NCBI RefSeq assembly: GCF_001429395.1
Contig: NZ_LMJT01000011.1
Span: 40,139-104,138 of the forward strand
DNA: 64,000 bases
Origin: Allobosea sp. Root381
GTDB taxonomy: Bacteria > Pseudomonadota > Alphaproteobacteria > Rhizobiales > Beijerinckiaceae
Direction of reading: 5' to 3'
Numbering within the stretch: position 1 is the first letter of the stretch; each line of letters begins with the position of its first letter. Positions 10,278 through 20,047 of this stretch are shown one piece after another. The notes beneath the pieces are model-generated. The model worked only from the letters and a program-made list of their open reading frames with translations. It did not search any database and was not told the DNA's origin. The position numbers and the translations under genes were made by a program.

Positions 10278-11234
10278 ATGCCGGAGGATGCCCAGACCGA
10301 GGTCAGAGCCGCCTGGCTTTACTACATGGAAGGCCTGACCCAGGCGGAGATCGCCGAGCGCCTGAAGATGACGCGGCTCAGGGTCAACCGTCTGCTGGTC
10401 GAGGCGCGCAGCAGCGGTCTCGTCAATATTACGATCAACTCGCGGCTGGAGAGCTGCGTCCGGCTGGAGCATGGGCTGGTCGAGGCCTTCGGCCTCAAAC
10501 AGGCCATCGTCGTGCCCACGCCCGGCGATGCCGCGCAGCTCTCGGCGCAGATCGGCCGGGCGGCCGGCGAATTCGTTTCGCGCATCGTCGAGGAGCATCC
10601 TTCCGGCGTCTTCGGCGTCGGCTGGGGCGGGACGCTGCGGGAGACGATCCGGCACATCCGCCCGGGCCAGTATCGCGACCTCACCGTGACCTCGATGATG
10701 GGCGGGCTGACCTACGGCATCGAGCTCAACACCTTCGAGATCGCCAGCCGCTTCGCCAGGCTCTGGCAGGCCGAGTGCCACTACCTCGCCGCACCGATCT
10801 ATGCCGGCACGCCGCAATCGCGCGACACCATCCTGGAGCAGGACGTGTTCGAAGCCGCTTTCTCGCGCATTCGCGCCACCGATGTCGCAATCCTCAGCGC
10901 CGGCGACCTGAGCGAGCGCTCGCTGCTCGTGCGCTACGGCCTCCCCCGCGATGTCGGCACGGAGGAACTGGCGGCGGCCGGCGCCGTCGGCGACCTGCTC
11001 GGACAGTTCATCGATGCACGGGGAGAAGCGATCGGCCATCCGATCAATCGCCGGGCCATCGCCCTGCCGCTGGAGGGCCTGCGTCGCATCCCGACCGTGA
11101 TCCTGGCCTCCGGCGGCAGCAACAAGGCCGCGGTCATCACAGCTGCCCTGCGCGCTGGGCTGGTCTCGGTGCTAATCACCGACGAGGCTGCCGCGGCAGC
11201 GGCACTGGCGCTGCACAAGCAAGGGCGGCAATGA
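10278..11234 (+). CDS. SorC-family sugar-sensing transcriptional regulator
   Basis: 318 residues. The N-terminal helix-turn-helix (about 18-45: GLTQAEIAERLKMTRLRVNRLL) is followed by a SorC sugar-phosphate-binding domain (about 60-315) with the family signatures GVGWGGTLRE, MMGGLTYGIELNTFEIASRFA and LASGGSNKAAVITAAL. Proteins of this family bind a phosphorylated sugar or polyol and release or activate a neighbouring catabolic operon. The stop overlaps the kinase start (ATGA at 11231-11234), so regulator and kinase are translationally coupled. The frame is open upstream of 10278, but this start directly precedes the conserved EVRAAWLYYMEGLTQ. Confidence 0.92.
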   Translation: MPEDAQTEVRAAWLYYMEGLTQAEIAERLKMTRLRVNRLLVEARSSGLVNITINSRLESCVRLEHGLVEAFGLKQAIVVPTPGDAAQLSAQIGRAAGEFVSRIVEEHPSGVFGVGWGGTLRETIRHIRPGQYRDLTVTSMMGGLTYGIELNTFEIASRFARLWQAECHYLAAPIYAGTPQSRDTILEQDVFEAAFSRIRATDVAILSAGDLSERSLLVRYGLPRDVGTEELAAAGAVGDLLGQFIDARGEAIGHPINRRAIALPLEGLRRIPTVILASGGSNKAAVITAALRAGLVSVLITDEAAAAAALALHKQGRQ

Positions 11235-12679
11235 CGCTCGTCCTCGGCATCGACCTCGGCACCTCGGGCGTGAAGTCCGTGCTGGTGGACGAGCACGACG
11301 CGGTCGTGGCCGAGGCGAGCGCTCCGATCCCCCTGTCGCTCCCACAACCGTTTTGGTCCGAGCAGGATCCGCGGGACTGGTGGGCAGCGGTCGCGGCGAC
11401 GCTCGATGCGCTTCATGCCGCCGCGCCGCGCCGCATGGCGGCGGTCGGCGCGATCGGCCTTTCCGGCCAGATGCTCGGCGTCACCTGCCTCGATGCGTCG
11501 GATCAGGTGCTACGGCCGGCCATCCTCTGGAACGATGGCCGCGCCCGGGCCGAATGCGCCGAGATCGAGGCGGCGGTGCCGGATTTCGCCGGCCTCGTCG
11601 GCTGCCGCGCCATGGTCGGCTTTCCGGCGCCGAAACTGCTCTGGCTCGCCCGCCACGAGCCGGAGGTGCTGGCGAAGGCCCGGCGCATCCTGCTGCCCAA
11701 GGACTATGTCAGGCTGCGCCTGACCGGCGTCGCCGCCAGCGACCACGCCGATGCCAGCGCCACCCTGCTGATGGACACGTGCGCCGCCGCCTGGTCACCC
11801 GCGCTGCTCGCCGCCTGCGGCGTATCGGCCGAGCAGATGCCCGCCCTCACCGCTTCCCACGAGATCAGTAGCGCCGTGCTTCCGGAGCTTGCCGCACGCT
11901 GGGGCATGGCGGCGGGCACGCCCGTCGTCGGCGGCGCGGGCGACAACATGTGCGGCGGTGTCGGCGCGGGCATCGTCGCGCCGGGGGCAGCTTCGATCAG
12001 CCTTGGCACCTCGGGCGTGTATTTCCTGGCGAACGACACCTTCCTGCCGGCGCGCGGACAGGGAATGCACACGCATCGGCATGCGATCGACGGCCTTTTC
12101 GCGCAAAATGGCTGCATCCTCAGCGCCGGGGCCGCACTGGGCTGGGTCGCGCGGCTCGTGGGCGCCACCGACGCTCCTGCATTGGTCCGTGAGGTCGAGG
12201 CCGCGGCGCTACCGGTGCGAGAAACGCCGGTGTTCACCCCCTATCTGGCCGGCGAGCGCACGCCCCATGACGACGCCGGCCTGACGGGGAGCTTCTCGGG
12301 CCTGACCACGGCGACGACGCACCTGCACCTCGTCCAGGCGGTGCTCGAGGGCGTGGCGATGGCTCTCGCCGATTGCCACAATGCGCTGCTGTCGACGGGT
12401 GCGACTGTCGAACGCATCTCGCTGGTTGGCGGCGGAGCCAACAGCCGGCTCTGGGCCACCCTGGTCGCGAGCGCCACCGGCATGCCGCTGTCCCGGTCGC
12501 AGAGCGCGGCCGTCGGACCTGCGCTCGGCGCAGCGCGGCTGGCGCGCCTCGGCATCGGGGGACCGCTCCTGGCCGGCGGCGCCGGGAACGGCGATGGCGT
12601 GATCATGCCGGATCCGGCGATGGCGGAGGCGCTGGCAGCAAAGCGGACGCGCTTCGCTCAGCACCTCCTCCTGCAGTGA
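11231..12679 (+). CDS. xylB: FGGY-family carbohydrate kinase, xylulokinase type
   Basis: 482 residues, the usual FGGY length. Seen: N-terminal GIDLGTSGVKSVLVDE phosphate-binding loop, WSEQDPRDWW, GLSGQMLG, ILWNDGRA and the C-terminal VLEGVAMALADC and LVGGGANSRLW. These match xylulokinases best, which phosphorylate D-xylulose; closely related kinases act on other ketoses, so the substrate is not proven. Context fits: a polyol dehydrogenase would make the ketose and this enzyme would trap it as the phosphate. ATG 11231 is used because of the ATGA overlap with the SorC gene. It converges with the phosphatase gene at 12685. Confidence 0.88.
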   Translation: MTLVLGIDLGTSGVKSVLVDEHDAVVAEASAPIPLSLPQPFWSEQDPRDWWAAVAATLDALHAAAPRRMAAVGAIGLSGQMLGVTCLDASDQVLRPAILWNDGRARAECAEIEAAVPDFAGLVGCRAMVGFPAPKLLWLARHEPEVLAKARRILLPKDYVRLRLTGVAASDHADASATLLMDTCAAAWSPALLAACGVSAEQMPALTASHEISSAVLPELAARWGMAAGTPVVGGAGDNMCGGVGAGIVAPGAASISLGTSGVYFLANDTFLPARGQGMHTHRHAIDGLFAQNGCILSAGAALGWVARLVGATDAPALVREVEAAALPVRETPVFTPYLAGERTPHDDAGLTGSFSGLTTATTHLHLVQAVLEGVAMALADCHNALLSTGATVERISLVGGGANSRLWATLVASATGMPLSRSQSAAVGPALGAARLARLGIGGPLLAGGAGNGDGVIMPDPAMAEALAAKRTRFAQHLLLQ

Positions 12680-12684
12680 AGGCC

Positions 12685-13476
12685 TCAGGCGGCGCGGATC
12701 GCTTCCAGCAACTCGTCATGGATCAGGCCGTTCGAGACGACCTTCTCCAGATCCTCGTCGCGTGAAGCGATCCCGGCGACCGTCGTCACCTTGCCGCCTG
12801 CGACGCGCACCAGCGGCATCGCCGCGGCGTGGGAAACGATGTCGGCCTTGAGCCCGATGAAAGCGTCGAGGCGCCCCGCCGCCACGAGTGACATTTCCAG
12901 CCCGCCCGAGACGAGGACGCGGACGCCCCGGCAGAGGCCGGCCAAGCGACGGATGACATTGCTCGTCCGCTCGGAATCCTCCGGCGAATAATGCGAGGTC
13001 AGGCAGATCGAGACCACCGCATCGGCAAGGCTCGCCGTCTGCGACACCGCTGCTTGCCGTCCATCGACGGTCGCGATCCCACCCTCGGCATAGCGTGCGA
13101 CCAGCCCGGCGAGCGGCGCATGCGTCAGGCCGAGCACGGTGCGGCCCCGCTCCTGATAGGCCAGGGTGACCGAGAACCAGGGCAGTCCGCCAGCATAGTT
13201 CACCGTGCCGTCGAGAGGGTCGATGATCCAGCGGGGCGCCTCGGAGGAGCCCGAGAAGCCCGCCTCCTCGGACAGGATCGCCGCATCCGGCGTCAGCCGC
13301 CGCAGCCCGTCGATGATCAGGCGCTCCGAGGCGAGATCGGCGGCGGTGACGACGTCGCGCAGCTCCTTGCGGGTGACGGAGAGCTGCTCGCCCTGCATCC
13401 GGACCAGCAGGTCGGCTGCCTCGCCTGCCAGCACACCGGCCTGATCGAGAAGGCCGTGAAGACGACGGTCAGACAT
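12685..13476 (-). CDS. Inositol monophosphatase family protein
   Basis: 263 residues with the metal-binding motifs of the FIG/IMPase superfamily: ILSEEAG (about 93-99) and WIIDPLDGTVNYAGG (about 110-124), plus a late VRVAGGKVTT. It removes phosphate from a small sugar or polyol monophosphate; candidates are inositol 1-phosphate, 3'-phosphoadenosine phosphate or a sugar phosphate. The C-terminal W-A-A-G-D motif typical of strict inositol monophosphatases is altered, so substrate is open. ATG 13476 overlaps the end of the upstream phosphodiesterase gene by 8 bases; the frame extends further but would run deep inside that gene. Last gene of the transporter operon. Confidence 0.88.
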   Translation of the reverse strand: MSDRRLHGLLDQAGVLAGEAADLLVRMQGEQLSVTRKELRDVVTAADLASERLIIDGLRRLTPDAAILSEEAGFSGSSEAPRWIIDPLDGTVNYAGGLPWFSVTLAYQERGRTVLGLTHAPLAGLVARYAEGGIATVDGRQAAVSQTASLADAVVSICLTSHYSPEDSERTSNVIRRLAGLCRGVRVLVSGGLEMSLVAAGRLDAFIGLKADIVSHAAAMPLVRVAGGKVTTVAGIASRDEDLEKVVSNGLIHDELLEAIRAA

Positions 13477-14314
13477 AGGCGACCACGGCTTCCTGCTTGC
13501 CGGGATAGGCGGGGTCGAGCACGAACGGCCGGGAGGAGCCATAATCCCCGATCGGCTGGAGATGGCTGACGATCCCGGTCTCCGGCTTCCAGACATGGAC
13601 GGCGAAGGCCGGCGGCTCCATGACGAGCCGGTTCTCCGTGCCGGGGCGCAGGTCGAGCGCGACCTGATGCGCCGTGCCGGGCGCGACATAGCCGATTGTG
13701 CCGGCGAAGCGACGCTGGATCGGACGATGGTAATGGCCGCAGACCACCCGCTCGATCTCCGGGTGGCGGGCGATCAGCGCGACGAAGCCGGGCGAGACTC
13801 TGGCTGGAATGCAATCCATTCCGTCGATGCCGACAGCGAAAGGCGGATGATGCATGAAGATCAGGGTCGGTCGCCCCTGCCCTTCCGCTAGACGCTCGGC
13901 GAGCCAGGCTTCGCGCTCGGCACAGATCTCGCCGCCGCTCTCGCCGGCGACCACCGTGTCGAGCCCGATCAGGCGGACCGGAAAATCCTCGACGGTGTAG
14001 TGCAGGAAGCCGTGTTTCGGCAGATAGGCGCTGTCCTGCCCCAGCGCCTCGGCGAAGACTTCGCGCCGGTCATGGTTGCCGGGAATGGCATAGACCGGCA
14101 TCGGCAGCCGCTCGAGCTCCGCGCGCACGATCTCGTACTCTTCAGCCAGGCCGCAATCGCAGAGGTCGCCGGTGACGATCACGCAGTCCGGCCGGGGTTC
14201 CAGCGCCAGCACGGCATCGATCGCCTGCCGGGTCGCGGCATTGGTGTCGACGATGCCGTAGGCCGGCTGGCCGTGCGGGCGGACATGGAAGTCGCTGAGC
14301 TGGGCGATGATCAT
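13469..14314 (-). CDS. Calcineurin-like phosphodiesterase (CpdA/GpdQ type)
   Basis: 281 residues. All five metal-site motifs of the class III phosphodiesterases are visible: DFH (8-10), GDLCD (about 49-53), GNHDRR (about 79-84), MHHPP and GHYHRP. The family includes cAMP phosphodiesterase CpdA and glycerophosphodiesterase GpdQ. Lying between a Ugp-like importer and an inositol-monophosphatase-like enzyme, a glycerophosphodiester substrate is more attractive than cAMP, but this is inference. A second, only distantly similar protein of the same family is at the other end of the operon (18969-19790). No signal peptide, so cytosolic. A 217-base gap with a palindromic repeat separates it from the binding-protein gene. 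Confidence 0.88.
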   Translation of the reverse strand: MIIAQLSDFHVRPHGQPAYGIVDTNAATRQAIDAVLALEPRPDCVIVTGDLCDCGLAEEYEIVRAELERLPMPVYAIPGNHDRREVFAEALGQDSAYLPKHGFLHYTVEDFPVRLIGLDTVVAGESGGEICAEREAWLAERLAEGQGRPTLIFMHHPPFAVGIDGMDCIPARVSPGFVALIARHPEIERVVCGHYHRPIQRRFAGTIGYVAPGTAHQVALDLRPGTENRLVMEPPAFAVHVWKPETGIVSHLQPIGDYGSSRPFVLDPAYPGKQEAVVAYV

Positions 14315-14351
14315 GAAAGGGCCTTTGGACTGAAGAGCGGCATGGAACCTC

Positions 14352-14469
14352 AGCCCTCATCCTGAGGAGCCGCAAAGCGGCGTCTCGACGGATTCGCCAG
14401 CAAGCGCGGGAGGCGCCTGGACCGTCTTTCGAAACGCGATCCTACCGATCGCTCCTCAGGAGGAGGGCT
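14352..14469. repeat. Palindromic REPIN-like intergenic element
   Basis: Two 19-base arms, 14352-14370 (AGCCCTCATCCTGAGGAGC) and 14451-14469, are inverted copies of each other with 18 of 19 positions matching, separated by 80 bases. The arm core CCTCATCCTGAGGAG is itself palindromic, and GCCGCAAAGCGGCGTCTCGA follows the left arm. Similar CCTCATCCTGAGG-type repeats are widespread between genes in rhizobial-order genomes (general knowledge). It occupies the only long gap inside the transporter operon and could terminate or protect the mRNA. Confidence 0.75.
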
Positions 14470-14531
14470 CAATGGGGGTGCCGCCCGGAGGCGAGGCCGG
14501 GCGGCGGGAGCAGACAGTCAGAGCCGATCGC

Positions 14532-15803
14532 TCACTTCATCAGGGCTTCGGTCTCGGAGACGATGCGCTCGATGCCGGTCTTGGGCTGGATCTCGCCCCG
14601 CATCACGCCGGAGACGACCTCGCGCTGCTGACGCCAGATTCGGACCGAATTGCCGCCCGGATAGCCCTCCCACGGCGCGGCGCGGGAGACCTGGCCGTTG
14701 ATGGTGCGGAAGTTGGCATTGTCCTTGTAGAACGGGCCGAGGAAGGCATCCTCGCCGGCACGCAGATTGGTCGGCATGTAGCCGGCGGTCTCGACGACGA
14801 TCTTCTGGGCTTCCGGTCCGGTGACGAACTTGATGAACTCCCAGGCCGCCTTCTGCTTGGCCGCGTCCCTGGCGGTGATCAGGGCCGCGTTGCCGCCGGT
14901 CGGCAGCTTGCCCTTGGCCTTGTCGTCGACCGGGAAGAGCGCGGTCTTCATCGTGAAGCGGTCGCCGATCAGGTCGGTGACCTGGCGCAGGCGGGCCGGC
15001 GTGTCGAAGAAGATGCCGATCTTGCCGGCGATGAACTGCTGGCGCGACTGGTCCCAGTCGATCAGCGGCATGCCGCCCTCGGTGACGAAGCTGCGCAGGG
15101 TGGCGAGCGTCTTCTCACCGACATCGCCGCCGAAGGCGACCTTCTTGCCGTCGGCCGCCAGCATCGAGTGGCCGCCCTGCAGGATCATGCCGCGCCAGAG
15201 CCAGTCATCCGGCCAGTCATGGATATTGTAGGCCATGCCGGCGGTGTCGCCGCTGCGGATATTCTTGGCGAGCGCGACGATGTCGGCCCAGTTGTCGGGC
15301 ATCTTGTCGGGATCGCCGCCGGCCTTCTTCACCAGCTCGGCGTTGAAATACATCAGCGGTGTCGAGGCGTTGAAGGCAAGGCCGGCCTGCTTGCCGGCGA
15401 CCTGGCCGAGCGAGAGCAGCGCGTCGGAATAATTTGCCTTGCGCCAGGCCTCAGGCTCGGCGTTCAGCAGCGGGCCGAGATCGACGACCTGCTTGCGCTT
15501 GTCGAGCGTCTCGACGAGCTCGGTGAGCAGATGAAAGCCGGAATAGTAGACGTCCGGCAGCTGGTTGGTGACCGACTGGCGCAGCATCGCCTGGTGTCCC
15601 TCGTCATAGCTCGCCGCCGGCGCCCGGAAATTCACCTTGATGTTCGGATGCTTCTTCGTGAATTCCGCAGCGATCGGCTCGTGGAACTTGGCGAAGGCCG
15701 GGAAGGCGTAGAGCACGTCGAGCGTGACGTCCTGGGCCCTCGCAGCCGTCGAGGCGACGAGGGCCAGCGCTGCTGCGGCAAGCACTTTGCCTAACGGTTT
15801 CAT
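14532..15803 (-). CDS. ABC transporter sugar-binding protein (UgpB-like)
   Basis: 423 residues, family 1 extracellular solute-binding protein. Signal peptide with cleavage after TAARAQ (about residue 23); the mature protein starts DVTLDVLYAFPAF. Motifs typical of the class include PAASYDEGHQAMLRQ, LPDVYYSG, AWEFIKFVTGPEAQ and GYMPTN. Overall it resembles the glycerol-3-phosphate/glycerophosphodiester binder UgpB and related oligosaccharide binders; the ligand cannot be read from sequence. ATG 15803 is chosen for its signal peptide and AAGGAG Shine-Dalgarno; the frame runs upstream into the permease gene. It is transcribed last of the four transporter genes, an unusual position for a binding protein. 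Confidence 0.92.
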   Translation of the reverse strand: MKPLGKVLAAAALALVASTAARAQDVTLDVLYAFPAFAKFHEPIAAEFTKKHPNIKVNFRAPAASYDEGHQAMLRQSVTNQLPDVYYSGFHLLTELVETLDKRKQVVDLGPLLNAEPEAWRKANYSDALLSLGQVAGKQAGLAFNASTPLMYFNAELVKKAGGDPDKMPDNWADIVALAKNIRSGDTAGMAYNIHDWPDDWLWRGMILQGGHSMLAADGKKVAFGGDVGEKTLATLRSFVTEGGMPLIDWDQSRQQFIAGKIGIFFDTPARLRQVTDLIGDRFTMKTALFPVDDKAKGKLPTGGNAALITARDAAKQKAAWEFIKFVTGPEAQKIVVETAGYMPTNLRAGEDAFLGPFYKDNANFRTINGQVSRAAPWEGYPGGNSVRIWRQQREVVSGVMRGEIQPKTGIERIVSETEALMK

Positions 15804-15910
15804 GCGGTGATCTCCTTGGCAGAGACAGCGGTGCTGTCGGGTTGGACGATGCTTCAGGCCTGAACTTTTTCCGGGTCGCGGTTCGGACGGCGCCTGCCAT
15901 CGCGAGCCGG

Positions 15911-16789
15911 CTACTTCACCCCTGTCATGGTGATGCCGTCGATGAACCTGCGCCTGGCGACGAGGAACGCGATGACGAGCGGTGCCGTCAGGATCGTCGC
16001 TGCTGCGGTGAGCGCGCCGTAGTTCGATCCCGTCTCTGCATCGGCGAAGAACATCATCCCGAGCGGCGGCGGCGCGAGCTTCGCGTCGGAGATGACGATC
16101 AGCGGCCAGTAGAGGTCGTTCCAGTGCGCCACCGTCGAGAATACCGAGAAGGCAGCGATGGCCGGCCAGGCGCTCGGCGTCACGATGCGCCAGACGATCT
16201 CGAACTCGCTCATGCCGTCGAGGCGGGCGGCGTTGATGATGTCGTCCGGGAAGCTGCGGAAGAACTGGCGGAACAGGAAGATGGCGAAGACCGAGAGGAA
16301 GAACGGCACCATCATCGAGAAATAGGTGTTGAGCAGGCCGAGATGGGCGAGCGCGATGTAGAGCGGCATCGCCGGCACCTGGACCGGGATGCACAAGCCC
16401 AGAAGTACCAGGACGAACAGCGCGTTGCGCCCGGGAAAGTTCAGCTTCGCCAGCGCATAGGCGCAAGGGATCGCGACAAGCAACTGCACCATCAGGATGC
16501 CGGTGCAGATGATGACGCCGTTGAGCGCGAAGCGCAGCAGCGGCGCCTTCTCCATCGCGAAGCTGAAGTTCTCGATGCCGTAGAACTGCTTCGGCCAGAG
16601 CGAGATCTCGGCACTGAAGATCTCGGACGGCGGCTTGATCGAGGTCACCAGCATCCAGACGAAGGGCGCCAGCATGAAGATCGCCCCGGCGATCAGCACA
16701 CCATGGACCAGGATGAGCGACAGGAAGCGGCGCAGTACAGAATGGACGGGCGTGACCGACACGGCTGCGGGAAGCGCGAGCTCGGCCAT
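15911..16789 (-). CDS. ABC transporter permease (UgpE/MalG type)
   Basis: 292 residues with six predicted membrane helices. The first is at LILVHGVLIAGAIFMLAPFVWMLV and the conserved permease loop reads EFEIVWRIVTPSAWPAIAAF (about 190-209), the EAA motif that contacts the ATPase. The C-terminus ends RRRFIDGITMTGVK, the usual ending of MalG-type permeases. ATG 16789 shares one base with the stop of the other permease gene (TGATG), giving tight coupling. Together with that permease it forms the heterodimeric channel in the inner membrane. Confidence 0.94.
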   Translation of the reverse strand: MAELALPAAVSVTPVHSVLRRFLSLILVHGVLIAGAIFMLAPFVWMLVTSIKPPSEIFSAEISLWPKQFYGIENFSFAMEKAPLLRFALNGVIICTGILMVQLLVAIPCAYALAKLNFPGRNALFVLVLLGLCIPVQVPAMPLYIALAHLGLLNTYFSMMVPFFLSVFAIFLFRQFFRSFPDDIINAARLDGMSEFEIVWRIVTPSAWPAIAAFSVFSTVAHWNDLYWPLIVISDAKLAPPPLGMMFFADAETGSNYGALTAAATILTAPLVIAFLVARRRFIDGITMTGVK

Positions 16790-17708
16790 CAGTAGTGCAC
16801 CTTCTTGTCGAGGGCGAAGGTCTGCGCAGCCGAGAAGACGAGGATGAAGGCCAGGAAGATGAAGGTCAGCGCCGCGGCATAGCCGGTGTGGAAGTACTGA
16901 AAGCCCTCGAGATAGATGTTGTAGAGCAGCACCTCGGTCGAGCCGACCGGACCGCCGCGCGTCATCACCGCGACCGTGTCGAAGATCTTGAAGGCCGTGA
17001 TCATCGTCGTGACGAGGACGAACATCGTCGTCGGCCCGAGCAGCGGCCAGGTGATCGTCAGGAAGCGGTCGATCCCACTGGAGCAGCCGTCGATATCGGC
17101 CGCCTCGTAGAGATCGCGCGGGATCGCGGTCAGCCCGGCAAGGAACAGGATCATGTTGAAGCCGAGCAACTGCCAGATGCCGATCACGGCCAGCGTCGCC
17201 AAGGCGGTCGAAGGCTCGCTCAGGAACGCGATCGGGGCGAAGCCCAGCCATTTCAGCAGGCCGTTGACCGGGCCGAGCGACGGGTGGAGCAGGAACTGCC
17301 AGACCGTCGCCATGGCGATCAGCGTCGAGGTCACCGGCAGGAAGTAGATAACCTCGTAGAACGAACGGGTGCGGCTACGGCGATGCACCATGACAGCGAT
17401 CAACAGCGCCCCGAACACGCCGCCCGGAACGACGATCGCGACATAGAGCAGCGTGTTGACGAGGGAGCGACGGATGATCGGATCGGCCAGCGCCTTCTGG
17501 AAGTTGGCGAGGCCGACCCAGTCCATGTCGACGCCGCCGAACTCGTAATTGGTGACGCTGAGCAGCAAAAGCACAGCGAGCGGCCCGAGGATCGTCAGCA
17601 GCAGCAGGATGAAGGCCGGCAGCGCGAAACCGAGCCCGGTAAAACGTTCGATCCGGAACCTGCGGCGGGCGGTGGGCGCGAACGCCGCCGGCGATGTGAG
17701 GGCAAGCG

Positions 17709-17712
<4 letters not shown>
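16789..17712 (-). CDS. ABC transporter permease (UgpA/MalF type)
   Basis: 307 residues. Six membrane helices, the first at ALPAFILLLLTILGPLAVLLLLS after a basic cytosolic N-terminus. The EAA loop is DLYEAADIDGCSSGIDRFLTITWPLL (in pieces, about 200-225). Members of this group import sugars, glycerol 3-phosphate or glycerophosphodiesters. The start overlaps the end of the ATPase gene by 4 bases (ATGA type) and the stop overlaps the next permease by one base. Confidence 0.94.
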
Positions 17713-18890
<1,178 letters not shown>

Positions 18891-18968
18891 GTCGTTCGCC
18901 TCTTTCCTGTAAAGCTCGGATCGCAGAGTGGGCCGGATGCGGCGCGGGATACCGCCGACAGCGTCTCG

Positions 18969-19790
18969 TCAGGCCGCGCGGGGCGGATAGACCTCGTGGA
19001 TCACATCGTCGATCCAGAGCGTCTTCAGCGCCGCGATCTCGTGGATCGTGGCCGCGAAATCCCTGCCGTCGAAATCATAGGTGACGGCGCCGAGCGTGGT
19101 CGAACCCGCCATGCCGGGCTGCAGCTCGGGACCAACGACGAAGCCGGAGGACGGCCCCCAGATGTAGCGGGTGCCGCCGACCGTGAAGTCGTGGGCGCGG
19201 TGCAGATGTCCGCTGGCGACGAAGGCGACATCGTGTCGGACGACGAGATCAAGCAATTGCGCGCGCGGCCGCGGCGGCACGCTCCAATAGCCCTTGTCGC
19301 CTTCGTCCGGCGCCTCGACGAAGAGCGGGCGGTGCAGGAACCAGCCGAGGCGGCGCCCGCCTGCTTCGGCGATCTGGCCTTCGAGCCAGGCGAGCTGGCG
19401 TCGCTCCTCGGCTTCGTCGCTGCCGAACAACATCGAGTTGAGCCCAATCAACCGCCAATCTTCGAGGTCGCGGACCCAGAAATCCTCACCAAGATAGCGG
19501 CGCCAGCGGGCGAGGCGCTGATCGTTGACCGGCTGGTGCGGGTGATAGGCTTCTCCGACATCGTGGTTGCCCGGGATGCTCAGCACCGGCACGCCGATGG
19601 CATCGAGCAGCCCCCGGCAATGCGACATGTCCTCGTCGATATCTGCGCCATCGACGGTAACGTCTCCGGTATGGATCACGAGCGCCGGCCTCTCCGCCGC
19701 GAGCCAGGCGGTCAGCGGCTCCCAGTTGCAGGCGAAATGCGGCTTGTTCGGACTGAGATGAGTGTCCGAGATTTGCACGACACGGTGCAT
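18969..19790 (-). CDS. Calcineurin-like phosphodiesterase, first gene of the transporter operon
   Basis: 273 residues. Metal-ligand motifs of class III phosphodiesterases: SDTH (8-11), HTGDVTVDG (about 40-48), PGNHDVG (about 74-80), FLHRP and SGHLHRAH. The active site is therefore complete. It has the same fold as the product of 13469-14314 but the two share little beyond the motifs, so they are unlikely to be a recent duplication. No signal peptide. It is the promoter-proximal gene of the run 19790 to 12685, and its upstream region holds the second copy of the SorC-type box (19883-19894). Confidence 0.87.
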   Translation of the reverse strand: MHRVVQISDTHLSPNKPHFACNWEPLTAWLAAERPALVIHTGDVTVDGADIDEDMSHCRGLLDAIGVPVLSIPGNHDVGEAYHPHQPVNDQRLARWRRYLGEDFWVRDLEDWRLIGLNSMLFGSDEAEERRQLAWLEGQIAEAGGRRLGWFLHRPLFVEAPDEGDKGYWSVPPRPRAQLLDLVVRHDVAFVASGHLHRAHDFTVGGTRYIWGPSSGFVVGPELQPGMAGSTTLGAVTYDFDGRDFAATIHEIAALKTLWIDDVIHEVYPPRAA

Positions 19791-19882
19791 GGCGTCCCTC
19801 CAGACACGCGCCCCTCACGGGGTGCGGGCTGCCTCGTGGGCAGCGGTTTTGCCATGAACCATACAGATGAATGTTTGATGAC

Positions 19883-19894
19883 ACAAATGTATTT
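19883..19894. promoter_or_regulatory. Second copy of the candidate SorC operator box
   Basis: ACAAATGTATTT here is identical to 10103-10114 and lies in a short AT-rich patch (19860-19896), about 93 bases before the start of the phosphodiesterase gene that heads the transporter operon. The outer base differs (C instead of G at 19895), so the inverted repeat is one pair shorter than at the first site. Confidence 0.5.
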
Positions 19895-20047
19895 CAGGGG
19901 TACCAGGAACTCCCCGAAGCCCTGTCGCGATGCGAGTGTCCGCCGCGCCACACACGGCTTGCCGCTTAGTCCCGCTCGCCCAAGGAAGCGATCATTGCAT
20001 AGCGGGACGCGCGCCGCCGCGATGACGGCGCGAGCCGGCCCTGCCCA

